Notes under the pieces: model-generated
The model's database searches: none
The model's input: the letters and a program-made list of their open reading frames with translations, nothing else
Told to the model about the DNA's origin: nothing
Assembly (NCBI RefSeq): GCF_004337985.1
Contig: NW_021940927.1
Span: 130,266 to 194,265, forward strand
DNA length: 64,000 bases
DNA from: Pyricularia pennisetigena
Lineage: Eukaryota > Ascomycota > Sordariomycetes > Magnaporthales > Pyriculariaceae
Direction: 5' to 3'
In this document: piece after piece, positions 20,981 through 31,451 of the stretch
Layout of the letters: every line of letters begins with the position of its first letter
Position numbering within the stretch: position 1 is the first letter of the stretch
Translations under genes and position numbers: made by a program

Positions 20981-22635
20981 TGTGAGTTTCCTGGTTGATA
21001 CGAAACTTTCACTCCTGTCATTAAAATAGCTTCGAGCGTTCGAGTAATGAAGAAATAGAAATAGGATATTCCTGTATGTATCACGCCTCTGCGGCTCTAT
21101 TTTCCATTACAAGCAGCTTCTAGCTATAGACAGTTGGAGGATTAGTTAACTTGGGAAGATCTGATCTCGCCCGTGGCAAGTAATCATGATCACACCGGTC
21201 TTTGGTGGACATATTGGGCCGCTAATGTATGTCTCAAAAGCATTTATTGGCTCTGTTGTCAATAAGGCAAAGAAGTTCCGCCAAAGAAGACACTAATTAG
21301 CAATTTCTGGGCCAAAATAAAATTGAAGATATTTTATGCCTTTCTCCCATAACCGCTTAATGCAGCACTGTGAAGACAGTTTCTTGATCAAACTCAAAGC
21401 TACTAACTAAAGCCTATTTGATACATGCTGGCTGTTTTTGCTTGATCTGTCGAAGTGAGCTCTGTCCATTTCCACACCTCAAGCAAGCAACTCTAACCAA
21501 CCGAACCGGGGCAACCGCGTCCCGGCATCGATAATCTCAAAGTCCTGGTTAACAGATAACTCGATGATCAAGTTTTGGATGATACCAGGGACAGACTGCT
21601 AGCATATTTACATAAGACCTTTGCAATATATCACACACACTCTCTCTCCTATTAGACGCACTTATACGAATTTTCCTGCTCCGTATATCCAAATATAGAT
21701 GCTCTTGTCATGGAGGGCAAGGGTGATTTCGTCTGAAGGTGAGGAATATTATTGTTATTTATTGGGCCCTCGTGGGCGGGTTTTGAAATGCCTTTAAACG
21801 GTGCATACCTATAATTTTCTCGAGACATGCATAGCATCTTCTTTTCTCGGATCTCCCAGTGCCCCAACCAATGTCTATCTATTCTTGATGCGCAGATCTT
21901 TTAAGAGAACTGACTGCTCTTGGTAAAATACTGCTGGTAGTCCGTACATTTTAAATATTTAATCTATGTAGTTACTGAAAGCGGAGGATATATATGCTCC
22001 GACCGTATCATAAGGATTGAAATAGGTTGTCTGCTTGCTCTTCATTTTGCATATTTTGCATATCCATGGCGTAATGAGCCTGTAGTTGCATGAAGCATGG
22101 CTCAACACAGTGGCAGCTTCTCCAAGCTCTAGTTTTGCTCTCGTGGTGCCCATGTGAGCTTGGTCGAGGGTAGGCCCTTATCGCTTGTGCAGTATTTATG
22201 GAGCGCCTTGTGATGCCAGAGCTCGCGTGTGACTTTTTGTGACCTGAAGTCACTCTAATGCGGCTGCACAACGCTTGGTATATTTCCTCGGATGGCCATG
22301 ACTCGATCTTATACTTGCGAGGCTCGCTGTTTCTCAAGAACACGATTCTCTTGAGCGCAAATTCGCTCATTATTGCTGATAAGGGCTTTGTTAATGACAC
22401 CCATACGGGTTGCTACTTAACGCGCCTTACATGTCCAGTCAACTCCCAACAGCCAAAACTGCTCTGCGGACTTTCCTGGCCTGGGACTCGTGCAGATGCG
22501 AAGAAAGTGCCAGCCAATAGGACCGATGCTCAAACTTAGTTGGATTTCAGCCAAAACTAGCCCTAGGCTGTGATAAATTGAATTTTATACTTTGTCACTC
22601 TACTAGCATGTTTTGTATCAGGCGCTTTCCTGGTC
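20981..22635. other. intergenic, nothing recognised
   Basis: Moderately AT-rich. The minus frame 22008-22400 (130 codons) is open but shows no motif. I do not call a gene. Confidence 0.4.
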
Positions 22636-23943
22636 ATGGAGTCCTCCCTGCATATCTGGTTGGGCAGCTTAGCTGCTCACCTGTTTACTGCAAAACAGCT
22701 TCATATGCTTGAGATTGCTGTCAGCATGATAAAGACCAAATACCCTTCTTTCGAAGTTGCGCCATCGCCGCAAAGGATATATCCAGATCTTGATTATTTT
22801 CAACTATATGCAGAATGTAACAGCCTGCTTGTTACGAACGGATAGGGCAACCGTTGCACCACGAGGCAAAAGCTTCAATAATGAGACCTCTGTCTCATTG
22901 TTCCCTATTCCACACTTATATGCACGCGCTGGCAGTGAACAAGTTGCACGTTCGTAACACTGCTCTGCGCAACATCCATCAAAGCTCACGGAAATAGTTG
23001 TTCCTGTTTTGCACGAATATCTAAGCCCAGATGCAGCTATAAATTCAAGAATGTTTCAAGACTATATTGAGCTTCTATCATATTCTTTACCTAACGAGTA
23101 CTTTACTGAAGATCCTCAAGACGGACATCCCAACTCAAGCGTGCCAGATTTTATTAGGCAAGAGCGCATCAACGATAGGATATCATGGCCTTTTTTCAAA
23201 GGTGATGAGCACGCCCTAGCTGTAGTATATCCACATGCGATCCACTGGCTCTCATAGAATGACCACGCAGTCCCTGATGAGGCTCTGCGAAGACCCTACG
23301 AAGGCGTTCACTTCCCCTCATAAAGCTGCAGCCTCAGGCGGTAGAGCCAGAAAGCTCTGGCTGGATGGTTTTACATGCCATGCGACGAACCCTAGCTGGT
23401 CAACCAGTTGTGGACTTTTCAGACCTCACAGCATCAGTCCGGGAAATAGCGCTGAGCCATTTCAAGTGTGAGATTCTAGCAGCGACCAGAGCTAGGACAC
23501 TAAAGCCAACCGAAGAAGACTTCGCGAACTTGATACATGACGTTCATCGAACAGAGTTTTTTGACAATGCTATGTACGCCATAGATGGCATGTTCTCAAC
23601 TGATCATAGTCACAACTCTCCAAATGTCATTGAGCCAGCCAGCGGCCACATGGTTGACAATACCCTTTTAGTGGCACAAGATGCCTCAGAAGATCGCCAT
23701 GGCGGTCTGGCTGTACAAAATGTTTCGGAAATTCTTCAAGATTCTTCTTTGTCCTGCTCCAGCCAAGACTCTCCAGAAATTCTATCTAGTTGCCGCAGGT
23801 CGCGCCGACCGGCTCAAATATTGGACTACAGAAGAATTATTCTGAGAAACATTAGCAAAGCCGTGCAGTGTTACAGTTTGGAGCAAATCTATCTTCCGCT
23901 TTCGGTATATACATTCATTCTTTACAATGTGGGGACTGGTTAA
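22636..23943 (+). pseudogene. decayed Ulp1-like (C48 peptidase) protein
   Basis: Pieces in different frames read like one protein. The first is 22636-22830 (SLHIWLGSLAAHLFTAKQLH). The second (from 23009, LHEYLSPDAAINSRM) runs to GDEHALAVVYPHAIHWL, which recalls the His-Trp strand of Ulp1-like proteases. The third (23340-23943) has SSGWMVLHAMRRTLAGQPVV, in the place of the Q-x5-D-C-G motif but without the catalytic cysteine. A 128-bp inverted-repeat insertion separates the first two pieces. Family assignment is inference from these local patterns. If correct, this is an inactive remnant of a SUMO-protease-like gene or a transposon-carried ULP domain. Confidence 0.35.
22831..22958. repeat. small inverted-repeat insertion (MITE-like)
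   Basis: It starts GTTACGAACG (22831-22840) and ends with the exact reverse complement CGTTCGTAAC (22949-22958), 128 bp apart, inside an otherwise open frame. Flanks CCTGCTT and ACTGCTC hint at an imperfect target duplication. No other copy is seen in the window. Confidence 0.4.
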
Positions 23944-24260
23944 GGCTACTTGAGTGTACGTGACAAGATGAAGAGAGGTCCAGATTTGGCTCCATAACAG
24001 CTGCAAACATCGAAATTTTGATTCTAATTAAACACCTGTCGAAGTACCTAGATGTAGCTGTGAGTGCCCCATTTGGCTGCTTAACCGAAGATCCACCGCA
24101 ACAGTGCGAGTGGGTCAGCAGACTACTTATCCCAACTTGCAGAGGAACGTTTCCTGTCGACGTAGGCAGCCTTTGTCAGCAATGTGGGCATTGCATCCAT
24201 GGCGGTATCACGTGCTGTGCCCCAAAATGGGATGCAGGCGGCGCTGAATAGGCGATACAG
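23944..24260. other. intergenic, nothing recognised
   Basis: No motif-bearing ORF. It leads into the integrase fragment. Confidence 0.4.
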
Positions 24261-24478
24261 ACTCTAGGGCGAGCTCCGGTTTCTGCTTCGATCGGTGCCA
24301 TGCCGATAGAGGCGTGAACGGACGAGTTGTGGCCGAAGTCGAAAGCGGGAATATGCCGTCGCCAATTCGTTTGGTATTTGTCTACATAAGAGCGCATTTT
24401 CTGATCCAATTCATCGTTTGTAATTTCGACGCTGTCCTGACTTTGAGGGTGGCGGGCGCTTCCATGTTTATGCTTTTG
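24261..24478 (-). mobile_element. orphan gypsy integrase fragment
   Basis: About 215 bp nearly identical to 41977-42191 of the chromovirus. It encodes the integrase stretch KHKHGSARHPQSQ through HNSSVHASIGMAPIEAETGA, with a few substitutions (for example the G of SQGSVEITN is D here). There are no LTRs or other gypsy sequence beside it, so it is a short captured fragment and not an insertion remnant with ends. Confidence 0.85.
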
Positions 24479-25954
24479 CGTGTACGCAAGTGACCAAACG
24501 TGTAACAATTCTCCATGTCACGGTAGAGTGTATCATGATTCTAGCACAGTAATTAGTTCGGGGCGCAACAGACCTTCAATTTTGCTCATGATTTGCCTAC
24601 CGAGGATTATGGCGAGAACAGCTTGCGCAATGTTGACTCTTGGGCAGGCTTACTGGCAATGGGCCTTGTGTATCCAGAGGATAGATTTGGCCTTCGGGGA
24701 TAACCTGGCGTACATGGGTTCTGGACCTAGTGCCTGAGGCTGCATCCAAAACCTGCCTTTGTGTTGCCGCAGCCCTATCCATACGCGAAATACTCAGAAC
24801 AGTAACCTTCCTGGCCGGGCATCCTTATATTACTGGCTGTTTACGGTCAAATATGCCCAACTCTCGGCTGTGTCCGCACTCATTATTCTTATTCCAACTG
24901 GATGTCATCAATGAGTTATTTTCTTCGCTGCTTATGCCGTTCGGGATATTACCCTTGCTAGCCCACCGATCTCAGTGTTGGCTCATCCTAATTAAGTCAA
25001 TCGTGCTTGCCACTGTTAAGCCACTGGGCATTTCCTCCAGGCTGTTGTGAATGGGAAATACCATTCCGATTGGGTGCCTCTGCTCACCAAAAAGGCTATA
25101 GTGCTAAAGTCTATTAACTTGTGGTGTGTGCCGTGGTGCCATTATTTGTCTTGGCTTACCGCGGGCCCACTGTCATGAATTCGTTCTCTTTCACCGTTCT
25201 TTCAAACCTTCCAACGTCCCCAGCGTCCCTCTCCGATAGAGAGGTTTCATTTTTTACAGCAGAATTTTCGACTCTGCCCGCTCTTTTGCTGCCCTCACCT
25301 ATGGCGCATTTGAATTTCGCTCAGCTACACTTACAAATATACCGGCGTTCGCTCCGAATTTAGAGCACACGTGCAGCACAAACAAAGGAAAGGAAACGGT
25401 GGGCCAGGAAGGTTGAGCCTCTTTAACTACGCCTTGTATACCTTCATCCCTGTTCACCATCCTTCACAATCCGCTTCTTGATTGCCGCCGCGGCCTGCAT
25501 AGTAGTCAACACGAGCGTCCGGCCAAGAACATGGTCGCTGTTAGGCTGCGAGGCGACGGCCACGATAGCGGCTGTTCGTTATTTGTCCCCCGGGCCGTAC
25601 CGTATACTAGAACCTGCACAGTATCTCCTATAGGTCAGTTCTTGGTATGCTGGCAAGCAGCGCCTTGCCAGCATATATTGCCCTGGACATGGTATGGAGT
25701 GATATTCACCCAGATCCATCGTCCACGGTCTCTACTGAACTAGGTCCTGTCGTGCAGAGTGGTAAAATCTGCGGCGCCAAATTCACAGACTTGCACCCAG
25801 GAAGTGTTGACTTGATCGCATGCAACAGCCTTAGGCTAGGTCTTGTAACTCCTGTAGATTTTCGACCAGGCTTTGTGTCGCCCTGTCTCTGCTGTTGCTG
25901 CTAAGGTGGGGCCGAGTCATTCAGCTTAAAGGGGGCGTGTGGTGCAGGCGACTT
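24479..25954. other. intergenic, nothing recognised
   Basis: Several short frames but no motif. CTTGGTATGCTGGCAAG and its partner TTGCCAGCATA near 25640-25672 form a perfect-stem hairpin of unknown meaning. Confidence 0.35.
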
Positions 25955-27286
25955 TTAGCTATCTTGGGGCGAGACCCATTCCGATTTGACCATGAAGCGT
26001 GGTAGGACGAGATCGAAGAGCAGCGAGCTTGTACGTGTCGCGTAATCGTCTTCCTTGAGCACCAGCGCCTGCGCCAGCCGGTGCGGCACAAACATGCCTG
26101 TCGTCGCCCGCAGCAGCGCCTCCCCATTCTCGTGCGGGTGGATATTGCGGAAGCTCTTGATCACAGTCACGCCGCCGTTCTTACCGCTCGCTGCCTCGTA
26201 TTTGTCAATACACGCTCGCCATGACGACGATGACCCGGATGTCGGTCGTTTGATTGCCAGAAGACAGAGGTTGTCACCACTGAACGCCAAGTTCTGGCTG
26301 AGCAAAAAGAACGAGTCGTTCTCAACGATCCAGCGGCCCGGCTTCGGAAACTGCAACTGAACAGACTGCATCACGGCCAGCTGGAGCGGCGAGATACCGA
26401 AGACCCCCGGAGACAGCAGTTTATCGTTGCTTCGGGCCGTGAACTGCGAGCGCGAGGAGGACCCAGTTGAGGAGATATGGACTATCCGGAGCCGGTCCAT
26501 ATCGCCCTGGATGAAGGAGTTGTCCCTGAAAAAGGCCGTACTCCTGCGCGCTGCGGCCGCGAGCATATGCGTCTGGCCCCTGGTCCCTCTGGAAGGATGA
26601 ATTAGGACAATGAGATGGCGGTGGGGGGAACGGAAATAGGGAAGAAGATGGCCTTCCTCGAGCGGATCGGTCGACAGATGGACTACCGTCCTATTGGGTA
26701 GGTACGTTCCGACCAAATCCCGCAGCAACCTCTGGGCCATCGACGCTGACTCGGATTTGATCGAGATCTCCAGCACGTCGTAGGGCCATGCCGCCGCACT
26801 ATCTGTTTTAAAGAGCGTGCGTTGAATCTTAGCTACTCCCAAGTCTGCGCTTGGCTGCACGGACGACGCGAAAACCTCCTTTGACTTCGGCTCCGTAAGT
26901 AGCGAGCCGCTACCATTATCCAGATGATCGACGACGCTGTTGAGCTTCTTGAGCCCGAGCAGGAACAGAGGGACGATCTCCCAAGGAGTATCCCTGCCGA
27001 GAGCGCAAGCGCAGTCCGCGACAAAGTGGGCTGCCTCGCCGACCCTGACCCGCAGCTCGAAGGACTCGACACTGCGCTTCTCCACGCTTTCAATCCAGCG
27101 TCTTACCGTCTGGTTAGCCACCAGCTCGGGGATCAGTAGGTGGGCGGCTTCATTCATCGTGTCGGAGCCCGGATGGGGCGCGATTGTGAGCCAATGCGAG
27201 TCGCCGTCGGCAGCGTAGTTGAAGAGCCGCTTCCGGATTTCCGAGAAGCCGGTCAGGGAGAAGAGAAGTTTCGAAATATCGTACGA
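25955..27286 (-). pseudogene. C-terminal part of an unknown gene, cut by the LINE
   Basis: An open minus frame begins at the LINE junction (LLFSLTGFSEIRKRLFNYA), passes a Met at 27157 and ends at 25955. That is about 440 residues with host-like codon use and a GC-rich body. Visible pieces are PYFRSPHRHLIVLIHPSRG and FGISPLQLAVMQSVQLQFPKP. No family is recognised. The frame is open up to the LINE and has no start there, so the gene has lost its 5' part. A different gene fragment lies on the same strand beyond the LINE. Confidence 0.55.
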
Positions 27287-27310
27287 GTAGTAGTAGTAGT
27301 AGTAGTAGTA
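27287..27310 (-). repeat. trinucleotide tail of the LINE
   Basis: About eight TAG units on the plus strand, read as ACT/CTA repeats at the 3' end of the LINE. Confidence 0.85.
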
Positions 27311-27563
27311 TTATTTAACGCCGGGCTCGGCCCGGCTTGTTAGCCGGCCGTTAGCAGCCTCCCGAGGGGTATCTCGGCGCGCGTTCTATCTTCTTTATTT
27401 ACACAGGGGGGAAACAAGGAGGGCAGAGGCGGCTCGTGCCTGACCGGGTTCGGGCCCGGTCCTGCTTAGGGGGATAGTTCACTGACGCGACCCCGTGCCT
27501 AAGGTGCACGGAGGGTTCGTCTGACGGCTTGTGCCGTGAAGTATGGGTGAAAAGGCAATAAGT

Positions 27564-30500
27564 TTATTCCTCGTCTAAGTTCGAGTCGCTTAAGATCGGT
27601 GTCCCTAGGCGTAAAGTGCGTTCGTGGCGCGCGGGGCACTGGCGGGCCGCTCTGGGGCGGGCGCTGGAGTAGTTGGTGGCTATCGAAAACGCCTCAAAGC
27701 TTTTCGGTTGCCCGAAGCTTGTCTGGAAGAATTTGCGGCGTTGGGCGCGGTCTGGCGGCCCGACCGGCCGGTCGTTATCAGGCCACGGCCAGTTTCTCCA
27801 CACCGCCCGCGAATGGCGGCAGTGCACCGGGTGTTCAGGGGAGGTCCGCTTCCAGCACCAGGCACACGAGGTGTTTGCATTCTGGTGGTGGAAACGGTCA
27901 TGGTAGGCTTTGAAATCGCCGTGGCCGGTCCTCATGGCCAAATAATGGCCCAGTAGGGGTCTTGGCAAACGCAGTTCCTCGGGCTCCTTTCTCGGTGTGT
28001 ATTGGAATTTCCATTCCCTATATGCGGGGGACCGTTCACAGAGTTCTTTACGCCACCAGTCCTTATCTATATTCGAAAGAATGGCTCTGAGGACCGTGCC
28101 GGCACCGCTATACGTGGTTTGCTGAGCCCTCGGGTCTGGGTCCGGCGGTCCGGCGGAGCCGGCCTTGGCCAGCTCGTCAGCCCGGTCGTTTCCCGGGATT
28201 CCCTGGTGCCCAAGGCACCAGCGGACCCGAACCTCGGTGCCTTGTTTTCGAAGTAAATCGACAAGGTTATGGAACTCCAAAAAGGCCCATTGGGACGAAC
28301 GCGGCGCGTCGCCTCTAAGACCCCAAATAACCGAGGTGCTGTCCACACAAATCCAGATCCGGGCGCCTGGCTGGGCCCTGGCTGCCGCCTGTAGCCCTCT
28401 CAGGGCGCCAATCGCCTCGGCGTCGAAAACGTGGCTTTCCGGCGTAATAGATGCGGAGCCTGCAGCAAATTCCAGGCCCGCCCTAAAAACGGCCCATCCG
28501 TACCCTATTTGGACGCAGTTATTTTCGTGTTTTTCCGAACCATCCGTATATACCACGATATCGTCAGGTGATACCATGTCCAGCCATTCGATAAAGCGGC
28601 GCGCCGCTTCCTCTTTTGGGACTCCTCCGGTGGGGTCAGTGCGAGAATCCGGGGCATTGCGAGGTGCGCGCAACTCTAATCTCCGGATCCGCGGGAGGAG
28701 TTGTGCAGCCGTTTGCAGGGTCGTGGCCGGCTGGCCTGGGTTGCGGGCACGAGGTGTCTCACGCAGGCGGCTGACAAAGGGGTGCCCCTTGTCCGCGAGC
28801 CTCAGTCGGGCGCCGTATTTCAGGCGGGTGTGGGCCAGCGCGACGCGGGCCGAGGGTAATCCTGCGTCCCTGAGGACAGTGGACGAGGGGGTGGTTTTAT
28901 ACGCCGGGAGGATTGCCCGTGCCGCTAAGACCAGCGGTTTGTTCAGTGCTTTGAGGAGTCCTCTTTGTTTGTGCGCTGGGTTGTACCATGCCTCGGCTGC
29001 GTAGGTGGCCGAGGAACCCACGCATGCCACCGCTGCCTTGCGAAGTGCAGCCGCAGGCGGTCCGTATCTTACTGCCCCAAAGCCTTTGAGGTGAGCAGCG
29101 ACCGCCATTGCTTTGGCAGCCCTCTCAGCCACGTGGCGGCGCCCGTCCAGCCGCCGGCTGAACCAAAAACCCAGCCAACGCATGCCCGGGTACCGCTCGG
29201 CCCCGGAGGCGCTTTGTCCGCGTCGGCCGCCCGGCAGTTGGACCGGGGTAACCGTTCTACCATTAATCCGGATTTCCGGGTTGCGACCGTGTCTCTTCTT
29301 AGTGATGTGAATCACCTCTGTCTTTTCCGCTGCAAAATGGATCTTCTCTTCCGCCGCAATTTCGTGCATATCCCGGAGTTTATCTTCCAGCCAACGTACG
29401 TTCTCCTCCAACGAGCGTGACGATTTCCATGTGAGCACGTCGTCTGCGTATGCCAATCGCCACTTCGCACCGTTTTTAACGAGGTACGCCAAATACAGCA
29501 TATATAGGATCGGGGAAAGGGGAGACCCTTGCGGGATGCCGCACCCAAGCCGCCTAAAGCCCGTGGTCGTACCCTCCAGCCGTACTCGGGCCTGGCGGCC
29601 GTTTAAGAAGTTAATCACGAACCTGAGGAGTATTTTACTAAACCCGAGGCTCCGCATTTTCCGTATTAATCGCCCATGGAGGAGGGCGTCGAAGGCGCCT
29701 TGGACGTCGCATGCGACAAGGGTAACTTCCTCCCCGCGAGCTAAAGCCTGCTCGATATCGTGGGCGAGGACACAAACCAGATCCGTCGCCGATCGCTTGG
29801 GTAGGGCACCGCCGTGGGTGCAGCTAAGGAGCCCGTTGCCGTGTATGGCCCACGCTATCCGGCGTGCAACGAGCCTTTCGAGGCCTTTTCCGATACAGGA
29901 GAGGAGGGCTATAGGCCGCCAAGATCGAACGTTGCTCCGGTCTTTTTTCCCCGTTTTCGGTAGCATCGCGACTTCGGCCTTCTTCCAAGGCGCTGGGAAA
30001 TGCCCGAGTTCCAGGCAACGTTGGTAGAGCCTGCGCACCGGCTCGGCCAACGAAGCCCATCCGGCTTTTAGTAGCCGGACGGTAATTCCGTCGATGCCCG
30101 GGGACGTGCTCGTGACCCCAATGCAGGAGCGCTCCGCCTCTTCCGCACTAATCTGGGTGTCCCAAGGGATTTTAACCTCGTCCGGCGACCAGGCCTCCAA
30201 AGGGTCTCCCTGCAGGTCATCCTCCGCCGAAAATCGGCCAAGCACCTCCCGTTGCAGTGCATCCGCTTTTGCTAAAGGCTCGCTCAATTGCTCGCCGTTA
30301 ATAACCAGCGGCGGGGACCGGAGGCGTGGTCCGGCTCCCAGCCAGCCCACCATGTTCCACAAATCCTTATCGTCGCGCAATTGGTCAATCCGGTGCCTCC
30401 AATAATCCCGCTTCGCGGCCCGCACCCCTTTCGTGTAAGCTTTCTCCTCGGCAGAGGCGTCTGTCCTATTTACAGCGCTCCGTTTAACCCGCTGAAATTC

Positions 30501-31451
30501 GGTCCAGAGCCGTTGGCAGTTTTCGGTCCACCAAGGAGCCGATCTGCCCCTTTTTCCCGCCGGCGTGCCCACGACCCACGTTATTTGCTCCCATAAAGTT
30601 GTAAATTCAGTTACCCACGCGTCCAATGCGTAACCATCGGCCGCGGATCCCGGGTCCGGCATATCTTGCATGCCAAAAGCAAGTAGCTCCGCGAACTTTG
30701 GTAGCCGGTCGTCCCTAACCGAGACGTTAACCGCCTCCGGGCGCGGGGCGCCGCGCGTCCGCAGCGTGGTATAAAGAGATTCGTGGTCGGAGCCTGTGTA
30801 AAGACTGCTGTCAACCACAGTTACTGTGCTGGGGAGGTTGGAAAAAACCATATCCAGTAAACCCCCGTCGCGGTGGGTGGGCACGCCGATATTTCCTGTA
30901 AAACGCATGCCCTGGGCTTGCGCCCATGCCGTCAGTTGATCCCCTCCGCGTGCGTCTGTGCGGCCTGGCTGGTATGCAGCAGCCGCTACGTTGAAATCGC
31001 CGCCTAGCACCGTGGGTCCATTTGGCACGGTATTGCATACCATTTCCAGCGCGGCGTTAGTACCTGGAGCCCTATATACGTTAATAAACAGTATTCCGTT
31101 AATTTCGAGCCAGAGTACGTCCCGCGTGTTCTGGCCCTGCGGCAAACGTCGTTGTACGGCCCTTAGGGCGGCCCCCTTTTTTACGTAGGTGAGCACCCGG
31201 GGCCGGAGCCCAGTCATGGCTTCGTAAGTGTTGGCGTGCCATTCGTCCACTGGCGCAAAGACATCATAGCCCGGGTGCGTTTGTGTAGTCGTATTTAGCC
31301 CGCACCATGGCTCTTGGACGTTAACCAGGTCCATTTCCCTCTGGCGGCATAACTCCAATAGGCTCAGATGCACACCCATCCTTTTGCCTACGTTGGCCCA
31401 AACTACGTCGAGGCGTTCCCGCTGCATGTTGCCGAGCGAATATTTCGTCAT
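27564..31451 (-). CDS. LINE ORF2: endonuclease, reverse transcriptase, RNase H
   Basis: 1,295 residues. An N-terminal exonuclease-endonuclease-phosphatase domain (about 1-225: VQEPWCG, GDFNVAA, GSDHESL) is followed by reverse transcriptase (about 450-720: CDVQGAFDALLHGRLI, GIPQGSPLSP, LAYADDVLTW). RNase H lies near 960-1095 (VVYTDGSEK, DAEAIGALRGLQ, CVDSTSV, LGHQGIPGNDRADELAK). A CCHC-type zinc motif (CAWCWKRTSPEHPVHC) ends the protein. All catalytic motifs are present and no stop interrupts it. It starts at an ATGA overlapping the ORF1 stop by four bases, consistent with termination-reinitiation. The product nicks target DNA and primes reverse transcription in place. Confidence 0.93.
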   Translation of the reverse strand: MTKYSLGNMQRERLDVVWANVGKRMGVHLSLLELCRQREMDLVNVQEPWCGLNTTTQTHPGYDVFAPVDEWHANTYEAMTGLRPRVLTYVKKGAALRAVQRRLPQGQNTRDVLWLEINGILFINVYRAPGTNAALEMVCNTVPNGPTVLGGDFNVAAAAYQPGRTDARGGDQLTAWAQAQGMRFTGNIGVPTHRDGGLLDMVFSNLPSTVTVVDSSLYTGSDHESLYTTLRTRGAPRPEAVNVSVRDDRLPKFAELLAFGMQDMPDPGSAADGYALDAWVTEFTTLWEQITWVVGTPAGKRGRSAPWWTENCQRLWTEFQRVKRSAVNRTDASAEEKAYTKGVRAAKRDYWRHRIDQLRDDKDLWNMVGWLGAGPRLRSPPLVINGEQLSEPLAKADALQREVLGRFSAEDDLQGDPLEAWSPDEVKIPWDTQISAEEAERSCIGVTSTSPGIDGITVRLLKAGWASLAEPVRRLYQRCLELGHFPAPWKKAEVAMLPKTGKKDRSNVRSWRPIALLSCIGKGLERLVARRIAWAIHGNGLLSCTHGGALPKRSATDLVCVLAHDIEQALARGEEVTLVACDVQGAFDALLHGRLIRKMRSLGFSKILLRFVINFLNGRQARVRLEGTTTGFRRLGCGIPQGSPLSPILYMLYLAYLVKNGAKWRLAYADDVLTWKSSRSLEENVRWLEDKLRDMHEIAAEEKIHFAAEKTEVIHITKKRHGRNPEIRINGRTVTPVQLPGGRRGQSASGAERYPGMRWLGFWFSRRLDGRRHVAERAAKAMAVAAHLKGFGAVRYGPPAAALRKAAVACVGSSATYAAEAWYNPAHKQRGLLKALNKPLVLAARAILPAYKTTPSSTVLRDAGLPSARVALAHTRLKYGARLRLADKGHPFVSRLRETPRARNPGQPATTLQTAAQLLPRIRRLELRAPRNAPDSRTDPTGGVPKEEAARRFIEWLDMVSPDDIVVYTDGSEKHENNCVQIGYGWAVFRAGLEFAAGSASITPESHVFDAEAIGALRGLQAAARAQPGARIWICVDSTSVIWGLRGDAPRSSQWAFLEFHNLVDLLRKQGTEVRVRWCLGHQGIPGNDRADELAKAGSAGPPDPDPRAQQTTYSGAGTVLRAILSNIDKDWWRKELCERSPAYREWKFQYTPRKEPEELRLPRPLLGHYLAMRTGHGDFKAYHDRFHHQNANTSCAWCWKRTSPEHPVHCRHSRAVWRNWPWPDNDRPVGPPDRAQRRKFFQTSFGQPKSFEAFSIATNYSSARPRAARQCPARHERTLRLGTPILSDSNLDEE

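Noticed and set aside
28165..29004. A 279-codon plus-strand frame
   Set aside because: It is antisense to the RNase H/RT part of LINE ORF2. The composition is Arg/Pro-rich and has no motif.
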